DNA of 20,903 nucleotides, from NCBI GenBank assembly GCA_958442925.1, contig CAUCIO010000022.1:1-20903 (forward strand), written 5' to 3'. Below, piece after piece: positions 1 through 7,570 of the stretch (the first letter of the stretch is position 1; each line of letters starts with the position of its first letter). The notes under the pieces were generated by a model. That model was not told the origin of the DNA and did not search any database. It saw only the letters and a list, made by a program, of their open reading frames with translations. This DNA comes from an uncultured Clostridium sp. (lineage in GTDB: Bacteria; Bacillota; Clostridia; Lachnospirales; Lachnospiraceae). Made by a program: the position numbers and the translations under genes.

Positions 1-339
1 TTAGAGAGAGTAGGGCTGGTGGAGAGGACAGGGCATATGCCCAATGAAATGTCAGGAGGACAGCAGCAGAGAGTGGCGATTGCCAGAGCTCTTGCCAATG
101 ATCCGCCTCTGATCCTGGCAGACGAGCCCACGGGAAACCTGGATACAGCTTCCTCTATGGAGATTATGGAGCTGTTTTCTGAGCTTCACAGAGAGGGAGC
201 GACTGTGGTGGTTGTGACTCATGAGGAGGATATCGCTGCCTTTACCCAGAGAATTATCCGTTTTCGGGACGGCCGGATTATCAGTGATGAAAAAAATGAG
301 GCCTGGAAACGCAGAGGAGGGGAGGAAAGCGGATGCTGA
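1..339 (+). CDS. ABC transporter ATP-binding protein (3' fragment)
   Basis: This is the C-terminal part of an ABC ATPase; the reading frame is open to base 1, so the N-terminus and Walker A lie outside the window. Visible motifs are the signature SGGQQQRVAIARAL, Walker B with D-loop LILADEPTGNLD, and the switch histidine in VVTHE. The spacing and the SGGQQQR form are typical of the MacB/LolD/FtsE-like class that powers export or mechanotransmission rather than solute import. Its stop overlaps the start of the permease gene by 7 bp, so the two are translationally coupled subunits of one transporter. The ATPase would bind the inner face of the membrane. The substrate is unknown. The C-terminus after the H-loop is short and charged, as usual for this class. 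Confidence 0.93.
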   Translation, partial: LERVGLVERTGHMPNEMSGGQQQRVAIARALANDPPLILADEPTGNLDTASSMEIMELFSELHREGATVVVVTHEEDIAAFTQRIIRFRDGRIISDEKNEAWKRRGGEESGC

Positions 340-1553
340 TTGAAAACATGAAGATGGCCTTTACTGCCCTTCGGGCCAACAAAATGCGCTCGTTTTTAAC
401 GATGTTAGGCATTATTATAGGAATCGGTTCCGTGATTTCCATTGTCTCTATCGGAGATACGATGCGGGGCCTGTTTTCCAGTCTTTATAAAGACGTGGGG
501 CTGACCCAGACGTATGTGGGGATCGGATACTGGATCGACGATGTCAGGGAGAGCGATTACTTTACCATGGATGACCTGGCTCGTATTCAAGAAGTGTTTG
601 GTTCTGATATCGCCTATATAGACAGCGGTGCAGGCGCCTCTGCAGAGGCTGTCGCAGGAACAGATAAGATGCAGTTTAACTACACGGGAATCGACTGGAA
701 CTACAATGAGGTACAGCCGGTGGATATGCTCTATGGCCGTTACCTGAACGAGGCGGATATTAAGGGAAGAAAAGAGAACGCAGTGATTGACATAGACACA
801 GCCAGGAATTTTTTTCACACGGATAATCCTGTCGGGAGGACTTTCCGCACGGTTCTCTATGGAGAAATGAAAGAATTTACAGTGGTCGGCGTCTATAAAA
901 AAGAAATGAACCCGTTTCAGGAGCTGATGATGGGAGGAGGGGAGGACAAGGGAAGCGCTTTCATCCCGTGGACCGTTCTTACCTGGCCTAATGATCATTT
1001 TTACTACTGCCATCTGTTTGCCGATGAATCTATGACTTCCGCTCAGCTGAACCATTTTTATGACGAACTGGTATTTTATATTTCCAAACTGAAAAACAGG
1101 AATCCGGAGGACTGGTATGTGGAGTCGGCTGTAGAACAGATGGGACAGGTGGATTCCATGATGGCGGGACTTTCAGTAGCAGTAGGAGGAATCGCGGCTA
1201 TTTCCCTGCTGGTAGGAGGAATTGGCATTATGAATATTATGCTGGTTTCGGTGACAGAACGAACCAGGGAAATTGGTATCAGAAAAGCGCTGGGAGCCAG
1301 AACGAAGGATATCCTGATTCAGTTTCTGACAGAGTCGGCGATTCTCTCTGCCTGCGGCGGCCTGGCAGGGATCATAATTGGAGGGGGAATTGTTACAGCG
1401 GCCGGAGCCGTTCTGGGGGTGGAGGCGGTGGTAAAGCCTTCTGTTGTAATTCTGGCTGTCGCCTTTTCTGCTGTAGTAGGAATTTTCTTTGGCCTTTATC
1501 CAGCCAGAAAAGCCGCTGTCTCCAACCCTATTGACGCTCTGCGGTATGAATAG
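333..1553 (+). CDS. MacB/FtsX-type ABC transporter permease
   Basis: 406-residue permease with the MacB layout. One N-terminal membrane helix (about residues 21-41) is followed by a large extracytoplasmic MacB_PCD-like domain (about 42-270). A C-terminal FtsX domain then has three helices (about 280-303, 330-352, 368-390). The hallmark stretch GGIGIMNIMLVSVTERTREI followed by GIRKALGA is present, and the protein ends in the usual NPIDALRYE. It overlaps the ATPase gene by 7 bp. Family members export peptides, lipoproteins or antimicrobials, or transmit force across the membrane; nothing here gives the substrate. No accessory HlyD-like adaptor or two-component system is visible, but upstream genes are cut off. 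Confidence 0.93.
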   Translation: MLIENMKMAFTALRANKMRSFLTMLGIIIGIGSVISIVSIGDTMRGLFSSLYKDVGLTQTYVGIGYWIDDVRESDYFTMDDLARIQEVFGSDIAYIDSGAGASAEAVAGTDKMQFNYTGIDWNYNEVQPVDMLYGRYLNEADIKGRKENAVIDIDTARNFFHTDNPVGRTFRTVLYGEMKEFTVVGVYKKEMNPFQELMMGGGEDKGSAFIPWTVLTWPNDHFYYCHLFADESMTSAQLNHFYDELVFYISKLKNRNPEDWYVESAVEQMGQVDSMMAGLSVAVGGIAAISLLVGGIGIMNIMLVSVTERTREIGIRKALGARTKDILIQFLTESAILSACGGLAGIIIGGGIVTAAGAVLGVEAVVKPSVVILAVAFSAVVGIFFGLYPARKAAVSNPIDALRYE

Positions 1554-1600
1554 AGGGGCGCCTGCCAGCCATGACGCCGGGGAATGTTGACTTTACAGCG

Positions 1601-1647
1601 AAAAAAGAGTCCCGCGCCGCATTCTGCGGCAGACGGGATTCTTTTTT
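1601..1647 (+). terminator. Intrinsic terminator after the ABC transporter
   Basis: The outer stem AAAAAAGAGTCCCG (1601-1614) pairs with CGGGATTCTTTTTT (1634-1647) with one G-T wobble. An inner stem GCCGC/GCGGC (1616-1620, 1626-1630) closes a 5-base loop. The A-run before and T-run after make it potentially bidirectional. It separates the ABC transporter from the cdaA operon. Confidence 0.9.
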
Positions 1648-1675
1648 ACAATTTTATGAAAATTTCCACAGACCC

Positions 1676-1717
1676 TCGAAATTTAAAGGATTGTATGCTA
1701 TAATAAAGCGATATAAT
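1676..1717 (+). promoter_or_regulatory. SigmaA-like promoter of the cdaA-ptsI gene run
   Basis: A perfect -10 TATAAT (1699-1704) lies 17 bp after TCGAAA (1676-1681), which matches four of six -35 bases. A second TATAAT sits at 1712-1717, with TTGTAT (1691-1696) only 15 bp upstream. Either would start a short leader before the ATG at 1751. The site is directly downstream of the terminator and there is no other gap over 35 bases until 7433, so it may drive the whole run. Confidence 0.7.
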
Positions 1718-1750
1718 TAATTTACCAGATTGAAAGCAGGGAGTGGAGCT

Positions 1751-2179
1751 ATGCTCAATGAAGACAAAATAAAATTGATGACAAGCATGGCTATGTTTGA
1801 GAAAAAAAATGGAAAGGCCATGAATGCCGGAAAGAATTATTTCAAGAGCGATTACGTCAGCCGCCAGATGATCCGCGGCTTTTTTAACTACACAATCAGC
1901 TGTATGGGCGTGCTTCTTATCTGGCTTCTCTACAGCATGGAGCAGTTTTTAAGCACTCTTTCCTTTGAGGGTATGATTGGCCTGATCCGGAATTTTGTGA
2001 TTTACTACCTGATTGGCCTGGCCGTCTATATGGGGCTGGTTCATACAGTTTATTCCAGACGGTATGATTATGTGTCGAAAAATATCAGGCTTTACACAGC
2101 GAAGCTAAAACATCTGGATAAGCGGTATGATTACCATAACCGCTCAAGAACTCTGGCAAAGGAGGACAGGAGGGTATGA
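1751..2179 (+). CDS. Uncharacterised two-helix membrane protein upstream of cdaA
   Basis: 142 residues from the ATG at 1751. This start is preferred over an in-frame TTG at 1730 because GGGAG (1739-1743) lies 7 bases before it. I do not recognise the family. A charged N-terminal segment of about 45 residues is followed by two hydrophobic helices (about residues 47-69 and 82-106) and a basic, tyrosine-rich C-terminal tail that is probably cytoplasmic. There is no signal peptide or known enzymatic motif. It overlaps the next gene by ATGA (2176-2179), so the two membrane proteins are likely co-translated, perhaps as a complex. Its position ahead of cdaA suggests a role tied to c-di-AMP synthesis or envelope homeostasis; that is inference from context only. 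Confidence 0.85.
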   Translation: MLNEDKIKLMTSMAMFEKKNGKAMNAGKNYFKSDYVSRQMIRGFFNYTISCMGVLLIWLLYSMEQFLSTLSFEGMIGLIRNFVIYYLIGLAVYMGLVHTVYSRRYDYVSKNIRLYTAKLKHLDKRYDYHNRSRTLAKEDRRV

Positions 2180-3123
2180 TGGGACTGCTTGTGTTCAAGG
2201 AGCGTCTGAGAATATTTTACGCCAAGAACAGTCAGATTGTGATTCCGGCAGTTAAATTTGCTGTGACGTTTATGGCCTTTTATCTGATAGGAAAGAATAC
2301 AGGTTTTGTGGAAAAGCTGAATTCTCCTTTGATGCCCGTGATGATGGGCCTGGTGGGAGCGGCAGTTCCCTACGGCGTGACTGCGTTTCTGGCAGGGGCC
2401 TTTCTGATGGCTCAGCTTTTTGCCGTATCGCTGGAGGTGGCGGCTATCACACTGGTATTTTTGATGATCGTAGTGCTTTTGTACTATGGCTTTCAGCCGG
2501 GAGACAGCGTACTTTTGTTAGTGACTCCGATCATGTTTTTTCTGAAAGTTCCTTTTGCAGTTCCGCTTCTGGTAGGGCTGGGAGGAAATATGCTGTCAGT
2601 GATTCCAGTCAGCTGCGGGGCGTTTCTCTACTATGTGATTTTATATGTGAAGCAGAATGCAGGCGTGCTGTCTGGGAGCGCTCAGACGGAGCTGACTCAG
2701 CTGATTATCCAGCTGGTGAAGAGTCTCGTGACAAACCAGGCTATGCTGATTATGGTGGCAGCGATGGCGCTTTGCATCCTTCTGGTGCATACTATAAAAA
2801 ATATGCCGATTAATTACGCATGGGGAATTGCGATTGCAGCAGGAGTCATCGTGCAGCTTCTGGTGATTTTTATCGGAGATCTGAGGTTCGACGCATCGGT
2901 TTCCGTGCTGGAGGTGACAGCGGGAATGGCTGTCTCGGCAGCTGCAGCGGCTGTTTACCACTTCTTCGTATTTGCTGTAGATTATACCAGAACAGAGTAT
3001 GTGCAGTTTGAGGACGATGATTATCATTATTATGTGAAGGCAGTGCCTAAGATTGCAGTGACAAAGCCGGATGTGAAGGTGCAGAGGATCAATACGAGAA
3101 AGACTCCCAGAAGGAGAGAATAG
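2176..3123 (+). CDS. Uncharacterised polytopic membrane protein upstream of cdaA
   Basis: 315 residues with roughly eight hydrophobic segments between residues 20 and 270. A polar C-terminal tail follows, with an acidic-aromatic patch (EYVQFEDDDYHYYVKAVPK, about 275-293) and a basic end. No transporter or enzyme motif is recognised. From memory, similar proteins with this YVQFEDD-type tail are common beside cdaA in Lachnospiraceae, but I could not search. The start overlaps the upstream membrane gene by 4 bp and cdaA follows after 30 bases, so it belongs to the same transcription unit. The tail could be a cytoplasmic docking surface, for example for CdaA, which is also membrane-bound; this is speculation. 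Confidence 0.87.
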   Translation: MMGLLVFKERLRIFYAKNSQIVIPAVKFAVTFMAFYLIGKNTGFVEKLNSPLMPVMMGLVGAAVPYGVTAFLAGAFLMAQLFAVSLEVAAITLVFLMIVVLLYYGFQPGDSVLLLVTPIMFFLKVPFAVPLLVGLGGNMLSVIPVSCGAFLYYVILYVKQNAGVLSGSAQTELTQLIIQLVKSLVTNQAMLIMVAAMALCILLVHTIKNMPINYAWGIAIAAGVIVQLLVIFIGDLRFDASVSVLEVTAGMAVSAAAAAVYHFFVFAVDYTRTEYVQFEDDDYHYYVKAVPKIAVTKPDVKVQRINTRKTPRRRE

Positions 3124-3140
3124 AAAAATTAGAAAAGAAA

Positions 3141-3150
3141 AGGAGGTGAT
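3141..3150 (+). promoter_or_regulatory. Near-perfect Shine-Dalgarno of cdaA
   Basis: AGGAGGTGAT is a full-length complement to the 3' end of 16S rRNA, but it lies only 3 bases before the ATG at 3154 when measured from its 3' end. It fixes the start of cdaA and suggests strong translation. Confidence 0.75.
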
Positions 3151-3153
3151 GGT

Positions 3154-4026
3154 ATGGCAGAATATTTGAAGGAACTGTATTCGTGGATTGCGTTTGTTCC
3201 GAACATGACGTTTAAAAATTTTCTGGAAATCGGAATTATTGCGTTTGTCGTATATGAGGTACTGGTCTGGATTAAGAACACAAGAGCCTGGACGCTTTTG
3301 AAGGGAATCTTGTTTATCTGCGGTCTGGTTCTTTTAGCTGCTGTACTGGAATTGGACACCATCCTTTGGCTGCTGGGAAAAGCGTCTTATATTACAATTA
3401 CGGCGCTTATCATTATCTTTCAGCCGGAGCTCAGAAAGGCGCTGGAGCAGCTGGGAAGCAAGAATGTGCTGACTGGAATTTTCGCGGCTGACGACGGCAA
3501 GGTGAAGGAGAGCTTCAGTGAGAAAACGATTAACGAGCTGACCAGAGCCTGCTTTGAGATGGGCAAGGTGAAAACAGGGGCTCTTATGGTCATTGAGATG
3601 GAAACACCTCTGACAGATGTGGAGAGGACTGGCATTGAAGTAGACGGAATTATCACAAGCCAGCTTCTGATCAATATTTTTGAGCATAATACGCCGCTTC
3701 ACGACGGCGCTGTGGTAATCAGAGGAAACAGGGTGACAGCCGCTACCTGCTATCTTCCTCTTTCTGACAACATGGACATCAGCAAGGCGCTGGGAACGCG
3801 CCATCGCGCCGCTGTGGGAATCAGCGAGGTGACAGACAGCCTGACGTTGGTTGTGTCAGAGGAGACAGGACGGGTATCTGTGGCAACTGGAGGACGGCTG
3901 ATCCGCGTGGCGGACGCTGATGAACTGAGAGGAATTCTGGCCAGGGCTGTACGGCACGAAGAGAATTCTTCCGGGCGGTTTAAGATTTGGAAGGGAAGGC
4001 GGAAGAATGAAAGAAAAGCTGACTAA
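3154..4026 (+). CDS. cdaA: Diadenylate cyclase CdaA
   Basis: 290-residue membrane-bound diadenylate cyclase that makes c-di-AMP from two ATP. Three N-terminal hydrophobic segments (about residues 22-40, 48-67, 71-88) lead into the DAC (DisA_N) catalytic domain (about 90-265). The DGA motif is at residues 184-186 (PLHDGAVVI) and the RHR motif at 216-218 (GTRHRAA), so the active site is intact. The domain order and length match CdaA rather than DisA or CdaS. The gene overlaps cdaR by 20 bp, as expected for a protein and its direct regulator. The usual Bacillus/Listeria third gene, glmM, is absent and ptsH-ptsI follow instead. c-di-AMP typically controls potassium and osmolyte uptake and cell wall metabolism. 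Confidence 0.97.
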   Translation: MAEYLKELYSWIAFVPNMTFKNFLEIGIIAFVVYEVLVWIKNTRAWTLLKGILFICGLVLLAAVLELDTILWLLGKASYITITALIIIFQPELRKALEQLGSKNVLTGIFAADDGKVKESFSEKTINELTRACFEMGKVKTGALMVIEMETPLTDVERTGIEVDGIITSQLLINIFEHNTPLHDGAVVIRGNRVTAATCYLPLSDNMDISKALGTRHRAAVGISEVTDSLTLVVSEETGRVSVATGGRLIRVADADELRGILARAVRHEENSSGRFKIWKGRRKNERKAD

Positions 4027-5395
4027 AAATGCCCCGCTGAAGCTGATTTCGCTGCTCTGCGCTTTTCTGGTCTGGCTGGCTGTTGTCAATGTGGCGAATC
4101 CGATCCAGACAAAATCCATAGAGATTCCTGTAAATATTGTGAATGACGAGGTTCTGGAGAGATCTAACCTGACTTATGAAATTGAGGGGAAGAGTACAGT
4201 AACGCTTTTAGTAAATGCCAGAGCCAGGGATATTTACCGGTTTACTTCCGAGGATTTCAAGGCCTATGCAGACCTTTCAGAGCTCTACTCCGTGACAGGA
4301 GCGGTTCCTGTGACAGTGGAGGTCTTAGATGACGAACAGTATCTGGCCAGCAACGGGGATGGCGTGAAGTACGAAGTCAAGGCCCCTGGAACAGTCCATA
4401 TTAAGACAGAGGAGCTTCAGACAAAGCGCTTCTCATTGACGTATCATGTGACAGGAGAACCGGCAGGAGATAAGGATTATCTGCCTGGAAAAGTGAAGCT
4501 GACTCCAAACTACGTATATGTGAGAGGACCTGTTTCTCAGATTGGCCAGATCAGCAGCGTAGGTGTGGAGATTGACATAAACGGAAAGGACAGCGATCTG
4601 TCGGGAACGGCAGAACCGAAATTCTACGATGCCAATGACAACGAGCTGGCTCTCAGCAGCGCAGTGACGACTTTGGGAGGGGATATCTCCTACGAGCTGA
4701 CTATGCTGAAGGTGAAAAATCTGGCACTGGATTTCCAGGTATCAGGCCAGGTGGCGGACGGATACAGGCTGACAGGCGTGGAATGCAGTGTGGATCGTGT
4801 TTCCGTAGCAGGCCTGCGTTCTGTTTTGGCCAATATGAATACGCTTCCTGTTGAAAGCCCCCAGCTGAGTGCAGAGGGATTGACAGCTGACAAGGAGTGT
4901 ACGATTGATTTGGCAGAATTTGTTCCTCCGGGACTGGAGCTGGCAGGTATGGACAGCACGTCTGTGACGGTTACGTTGAAAGTAGAGCCGCTGGGAAACA
5001 GAACCTACACTCTTGACAGGGATGATATCCAGATGAAGGGGGCGTCTGAAGAATATACCTATGAGCTGGCAGACGGTACAGCGCCTTTGACTGTGAGCGG
5101 CCTGAAAGAGGATCTGAACAGTCTGTCTCCGGACAAGATGAATTTGAGTATCGATGTTTCAGGGATGAAACCAGGAACCCATACAGCAGTTCTTTCCTAC
5201 CAGCTGGACGATGCCTATGCCGTAGTGGGAACACCCAGCATTATCCTGGAGGTAAAGACGAAGACTCCGGAGACAGAGGCAGAAACAGAAGGAGAGGATG
5301 TTAAAGCGTCCTCGGAATCAGTGGAAGCCCTTCCGGAGGGCAGCCAGGAGAAAACGGAGCCGTCTTCAGCAGCAGCAGGCAGTCAAAAGCAGTAA
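4007..5395 (+). CDS. cdaR: CdaA regulator CdaR (YbbR-domain protein)
   Basis: 462 residues. One N-terminal transmembrane helix (about 11-30) follows a basic start, and the rest is extracytoplasmic with several tandem YbbR-type beta domains (from about 35 to 415). Repeated patterns include PV(N/T)(I/V)EV-like and YVYVRGPVSQI-like strands. The last 45 or so residues are a low-complexity Glu/Thr/Ser/Ala tail, longer than in B. subtilis CdaR as I remember it, which may reach into the cell wall. CdaR modulates CdaA activity through the membrane. The 20-bp overlap with cdaA supports coupled translation. The ATG at 4007 is preceded by a GGAAGG-like ribosome binding site. Confidence 0.94.
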   Translation: MKEKLTKNAPLKLISLLCAFLVWLAVVNVANPIQTKSIEIPVNIVNDEVLERSNLTYEIEGKSTVTLLVNARARDIYRFTSEDFKAYADLSELYSVTGAVPVTVEVLDDEQYLASNGDGVKYEVKAPGTVHIKTEELQTKRFSLTYHVTGEPAGDKDYLPGKVKLTPNYVYVRGPVSQIGQISSVGVEIDINGKDSDLSGTAEPKFYDANDNELALSSAVTTLGGDISYELTMLKVKNLALDFQVSGQVADGYRLTGVECSVDRVSVAGLRSVLANMNTLPVESPQLSAEGLTADKECTIDLAEFVPPGLELAGMDSTSVTVTLKVEPLGNRTYTLDRDDIQMKGASEEYTYELADGTAPLTVSGLKEDLNSLSPDKMNLSIDVSGMKPGTHTAVLSYQLDDAYAVVGTPSIILEVKTKTPETEAETEGEDVKASSESVEALPEGSQEKTEPSSAAAGSQKQ

Positions 5396-5420
5396 AAAGT
5401 AAGAATACAGGAGAAGTTTA

Positions 5421-5684
5421 ATGGTTAAGGCAAAAGTAACAATTAAAAATACCAGCGGCCTTCATCTGAGACCAGCAGGTATTCTTTGCAACGAGGCAGT
5501 AAAATACCAGTCTCAGATTACGTTCAGCCACAGAAATAATGTATCCAATGCAAAAAGTGTCCTGAGCGTTTTGGGAGCCTGCATCAAATGCGGGGACGAG
5601 CTGGAGTTTATATGTGAGGGGAAGGATGAAGAAGAGGCGCTGTCTGCTATGCTGAAAGCAGTAAACGATGGTTTAGGCGAGTAA
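5421..5684 (+). CDS. ptsH: Phosphocarrier protein HPr
   Basis: 87 residues, the normal HPr length. The phosphorylation site is His15 in GLHLRPAG (canonical GLHARPA). Ser46 is present in NAKSVLSVLG, the site used by HPr kinase/phosphorylase in Firmicutes for carbon catabolite control, so this is a true HPr able to act in both PTS transport and CcpA signalling. It carries phosphate from enzyme I to the sugar-specific EIIA proteins in the cytoplasm. AGGAG (5409-5413) lies 7 bases before the ATG. The gene begins only 25 bases after cdaR, without a terminator between, and 30 bases before ptsI. Confidence 0.96.
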   Translation: MVKAKVTIKNTSGLHLRPAGILCNEAVKYQSQITFSHRNNVSNAKSVLSVLGACIKCGDELEFICEGKDEEEALSAMLKAVNDGLGE

Positions 5685-5714
5685 CAGCTCTCATATATAA
5701 AAGGAGGAAAAACG

Positions 5715-7433
5715 ATGGTATCAGGAACAGGAGCGTCTGCCGGAATTGGCATTGGAAAAGTTGTAATTCTGAGAGAAGAAAAACTAGAAATAAAGAGAGA
5801 GACCATAGCTGACACAGAGGCTGAGAAAGCGCGCTTTAAACAGGCGGTAGACAAGAGTATTGAGGACACCCAGGCTCTGGCTGACGATATGGCTCAGAGG
5901 ATCGGAGAGAAGGAAGCAGAGATTTTAAACGGCCATTTAATGCTTCTCCAGGATCCTATGATGACGATGGAAATCGAGGGAAAAATCGATGGGGAGAAGC
6001 TGTGCAGCGAGGCTGCTGTGGAAGATGTGTGCACTATGTATGCAGACATGTTCGCTTCCATGGATGATGAGCTGATGCAGCAGAGAGCGGCAGATATGAG
6101 GGATATTAAGACCAGGATGCAGAAGGTGCTTCTGGGAGTTCAGTCTGTAGACGTATCTGCTCTGCCTGCTGGAAGCGTTCTTGTTTCAGAGGACTTAACT
6201 CCTTCTGTGACAGCTGGAATTAATCCGGCAAATGTGACTGGAATTGTGACAGAATTGGGAGGACGCACCTCTCACTCTGCGATTCTTTCCAGGGCTCTCG
6301 AGATTCCTGCCGTAGTGGCGGCTTCTGGAATCCTTTCCCAGGTAAAGGACGGGGACGAGATTGTACTGGACGGTGAGACGGGAGAAATCTTTATCTGGCC
6401 GGATGAAGCTTTGAAGACAGAGTACCAGGCTAAAAAGGACGTTTACCTGAAAGAGAAGGAAGAACTGAAAAAATATATTGGAAAAGAGACTGTTACAAAG
6501 GATGGGGTGAGAATTGAGACGGCGGCCAATATTGGACGTCCTGAAGACATAGATCGGGTGCTTTCCTATGATGCAGAGGGAATCGGACTGTTCCGGACCG
6601 AGTTCCTCTTTATGGATCGGACGTCTATGCCTGCAGAAGAGGAGCAGTTTGAGGCTTACCGGAAAGTGGCTGTGGCCATGGATGGAAAGCCGGTTATTAT
6701 CAGAACTCTCGATATCGGCGGTGACAAGGAGATCCCTTACATGGGTCTTAAAAAGGATGAAAATCCATTTTTGGGCTATCGGGCGATTCGCTTCTGTTTG
6801 GATCGGAAAGACGATATTTACCGTCCTCAGCTTCGTGCCCTGCTTCGCGCCAGCGCATTTGGAGCTATTAAAATTATGATTCCTATGGTGACTTGCCTGG
6901 AGGAATACCGGGAAGCCAAGGCCCTGATCCAGGAGATTATGGCAGAACTGGATGAGAATGGAATCCCTTACAATAAGGATATCCAGGTGGGAATTATGGT
7001 GGAGACGGCCGCTGCATCCCTGATGGCAGATGTCTTTGCGAAGGAAGTGGATTTTTTCAGCATCGGAACGAATGATCTGACTCAGTATACCATGTCAGTG
7101 GACAGAGGAAATGATAAAGTTTCCTACCTGTATTCCACCTTTAATCCAGCTGTGCTTCGAAGCATCCGTCATATTATTGAGTGCGGAAGAAAAGAAGGCA
7201 TTATGGTGGGAATGTGCGGTGAGGCAGCCAGCGATCCTCTTATGATTCCGCTTTTAGTGGCATTTGGACTGAATGAGTTCAGTATGAGCGCCTCCGCTGT
7301 GTTGAAAGCCAGAAAGATGATTACAGAATGTGACAGCAGAGAGCTTCAGGAGATGGCTGACAAGGCTATGAGCCTTACTACAGCCGGAGAAATAGAAAGC
7401 TTTATGAGAGAGTTTGTCAGCAGGAACTTTTAA
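5715..7433 (+). CDS. ptsI: PTS enzyme I (phosphoenolpyruvate-protein phosphotransferase)
   Basis: 572 residues, full length. It transfers phosphate from PEP to HPr at the start of all PTS sugar uptake. The N-terminal HPr-binding/swivelling domain carries the phospho-histidine His187 in GGRTSHSAILSRALEIP. The C-terminal PEP-binding TIM barrel shows EGIGLFRTEFLFM, the metal/PEP loop IGTNDLTQYTMSVDRGND and the catalytic cysteine in GMCGEAASDP. The start is fixed by AAGGAGG about 9 bases upstream. No GAF domain is present, so it is the sugar PTS EI and not the nitrogen PtsP. It lies in one run with ptsH and cdaAR. Confidence 0.97.
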   Translation: MVSGTGASAGIGIGKVVILREEKLEIKRETIADTEAEKARFKQAVDKSIEDTQALADDMAQRIGEKEAEILNGHLMLLQDPMMTMEIEGKIDGEKLCSEAAVEDVCTMYADMFASMDDELMQQRAADMRDIKTRMQKVLLGVQSVDVSALPAGSVLVSEDLTPSVTAGINPANVTGIVTELGGRTSHSAILSRALEIPAVVAASGILSQVKDGDEIVLDGETGEIFIWPDEALKTEYQAKKDVYLKEKEELKKYIGKETVTKDGVRIETAANIGRPEDIDRVLSYDAEGIGLFRTEFLFMDRTSMPAEEEQFEAYRKVAVAMDGKPVIIRTLDIGGDKEIPYMGLKKDENPFLGYRAIRFCLDRKDDIYRPQLRALLRASAFGAIKIMIPMVTCLEEYREAKALIQEIMAELDENGIPYNKDIQVGIMVETAAASLMADVFAKEVDFFSIGTNDLTQYTMSVDRGNDKVSYLYSTFNPAVLRSIRHIIECGRKEGIMVGMCGEAASDPLMIPLLVAFGLNEFSMSASAVLKARKMITECDSRELQEMADKAMSLTTAGEIESFMREFVSRNF

Positions 7434-7442
7434 GGAGGCGCT

Positions 7443-7480
7443 GCATGGCTGCGGCTGTAGAAATACAGCTGCGGTTATGC
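7443..7480 (+). promoter_or_regulatory. 17-bp RNA hairpin with GAAA tetraloop after ptsI
   Basis: Bases 7443-7459 pair without a break to 7464-7480 as RNA (13 Watson-Crick and 4 G-U pairs) around a GAAA loop (7460-7463), a stable GNRA type. No T-run follows, so it is not a standard terminator. The stem includes the ATG at 7445 of a possible small ORF whose Shine-Dalgarno lies just outside. It could protect the 3' end of the ptsI mRNA, act as a processing signal, or gate translation of the small ORF. Confidence 0.6.
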
Positions 7481-7570
7481 GCGCCCTTTGGCATTTATTT
7501 CCGAAGAATTATAATCTGCAGCTGGGGGAAACTGATGAAAATTTATGTACATGAGGATGAAAGAAGATGA
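7445..7570 (+). CDS. Possible 41-residue small ORF between ptsI and the polymerase
   Basis: An ATG at 7445 lies 6 bases after a consensus AGGAGG (7433-7438, overlapping the ptsI stop). It opens a 41-residue frame that ends in ATGA overlap (7567-7570) with the next gene. The product begins MAAAVEIQLRLCAPFG and ends in a charged KIYVHEDERR; I recognise no family. Good ribosome binding site, operon-like spacing and stop-start coupling argue for translation. Against it, the composition is unremarkable and the start codon is buried in a 17-bp hairpin. It may be a leader peptide coupling translation of the downstream membrane protein to the upstream operon, or a chance frame. Confidence 0.4.
   Translation: MAAAVEIQLRLCAPFGIYFRRIIICSWGKLMKIYVHEDERR

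Noticed and set aside
949..964. Sequence resembling a CcpA cre box (GGGAAGCGCTTTCAT)
   Set aside because: It is deep inside the permease coding region with no promoter nearby; a near-palindrome of this length can arise by chance. No cre box is seen near ptsH.
405..1055. 216-codon open frame on the minus strand inside the MacB-type permease gene
   Set aside because: It lies wholly within a well-recognised gene, resembles no protein family and its codons mirror the + strand gene; a shadow frame.
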